Source: Acidobacteriaceae bacterium
GTDB lineage: Bacteria > Acidobacteriota > Terriglobia > Terriglobales > Acidobacteriaceae
Length of the DNA stretch: 23,347 nucleotides
NCBI GenBank assembly: GCA_003133425.1
Contig: PKXI01000335.1
Location: forward strand, 1 to 23,347
Direction: 5' to 3'
In this document: positions 23,309-23,347 of the stretch, piece after piece
How the letters are laid out: each line of letters begins with the position of its first letter
Position numbering within the stretch: the stretch's first letter is position 1
Made by a program: the position numbers and the translations under genes
Notes under the pieces: generated by a model
What the model saw: the letters and a program-made list of their open reading frames with translations, nothing else
Database searches by the model: none
What the model was told of the DNA's origin: nothing

Positions 23309-23347
23309 ACCCGAGCTTCCGCGTTCCCAAATGCGAGGGACCCGGGG

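Overview
This 23.3 kb window of GC-rich bacterial DNA (about 60% GC by eye) looks chromosomal and most like an acidobacterium of the Terriglobia (Acidobacteriia) type. That assignment is an inference from three things: the gene families (B-box/DUF5668/DUF4097 proteins behind an ECF sigma factor, DUF6496 and LprI proteins), short GC-rich hairpins between genes (GGCTTTAGCC, CCCAGGGT and CCCAGGTC types), and frequent GTG/TTG starts. I see no phage, insertion sequence, CRISPR array, tRNA or rRNA.

Layout. 1-1583: a truncated membrane Fe-S protein diverges from a YwiC-like membrane protein across a palindrome-bearing promoter region. 1817-3793: a minus-strand pair of secreted proteins, a YVTN beta-propeller and an MBL-fold hydrolase, both probably starting near non-ATG codons. 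3928-6949: a VOC protein (-), a YkgJ-type Cys-cluster protein and alanine racemase (+), then a cytidylate-kinase-like protein (-). 7057-11471: a tightly packed minus-strand operon of ECF sigma factor, zinc-finger anti-sigma, B-box membrane protein, DUF5668 protein and DUF4097 protein, ended by a strong hairpin. Divergent from it is a secreted LprI/DUF1311 plus RsiV-like DUF3298 protein (11994-13121).

13122-15255: DUF6496 and glgC converge. A decayed second glgC 3' end lies directly behind the LprI gene. 15643-17931: an outer-membrane beta-barrel protein, a YdcF-like protein and a nitroreductase (-). 18083-21271: an acyl-CoA dehydrogenase, an HSD10-like dehydrogenase and a thiolase (+), which look like a branched-chain (isoleucine-type) acyl-CoA oxidation operon without its hydratase. 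21272-21889 is non-coding and holds a hairpin next to the C-terminal relic of a CrtI-type FAD oxidoreductase. 21890-23308: an APC-family permease.

The most interesting unit is the sigma operon with its divergent neighbour. It has an ECF-type promoter (GGAACC-N16-CGTA) suggesting autoregulation, membrane DUF5668 and toastrack-like DUF4097 outputs, and next door a secreted protein combining two domains each linked elsewhere to lysozyme. Together they could form an envelope-stress or lysozyme-response locus. The functional link is inference.
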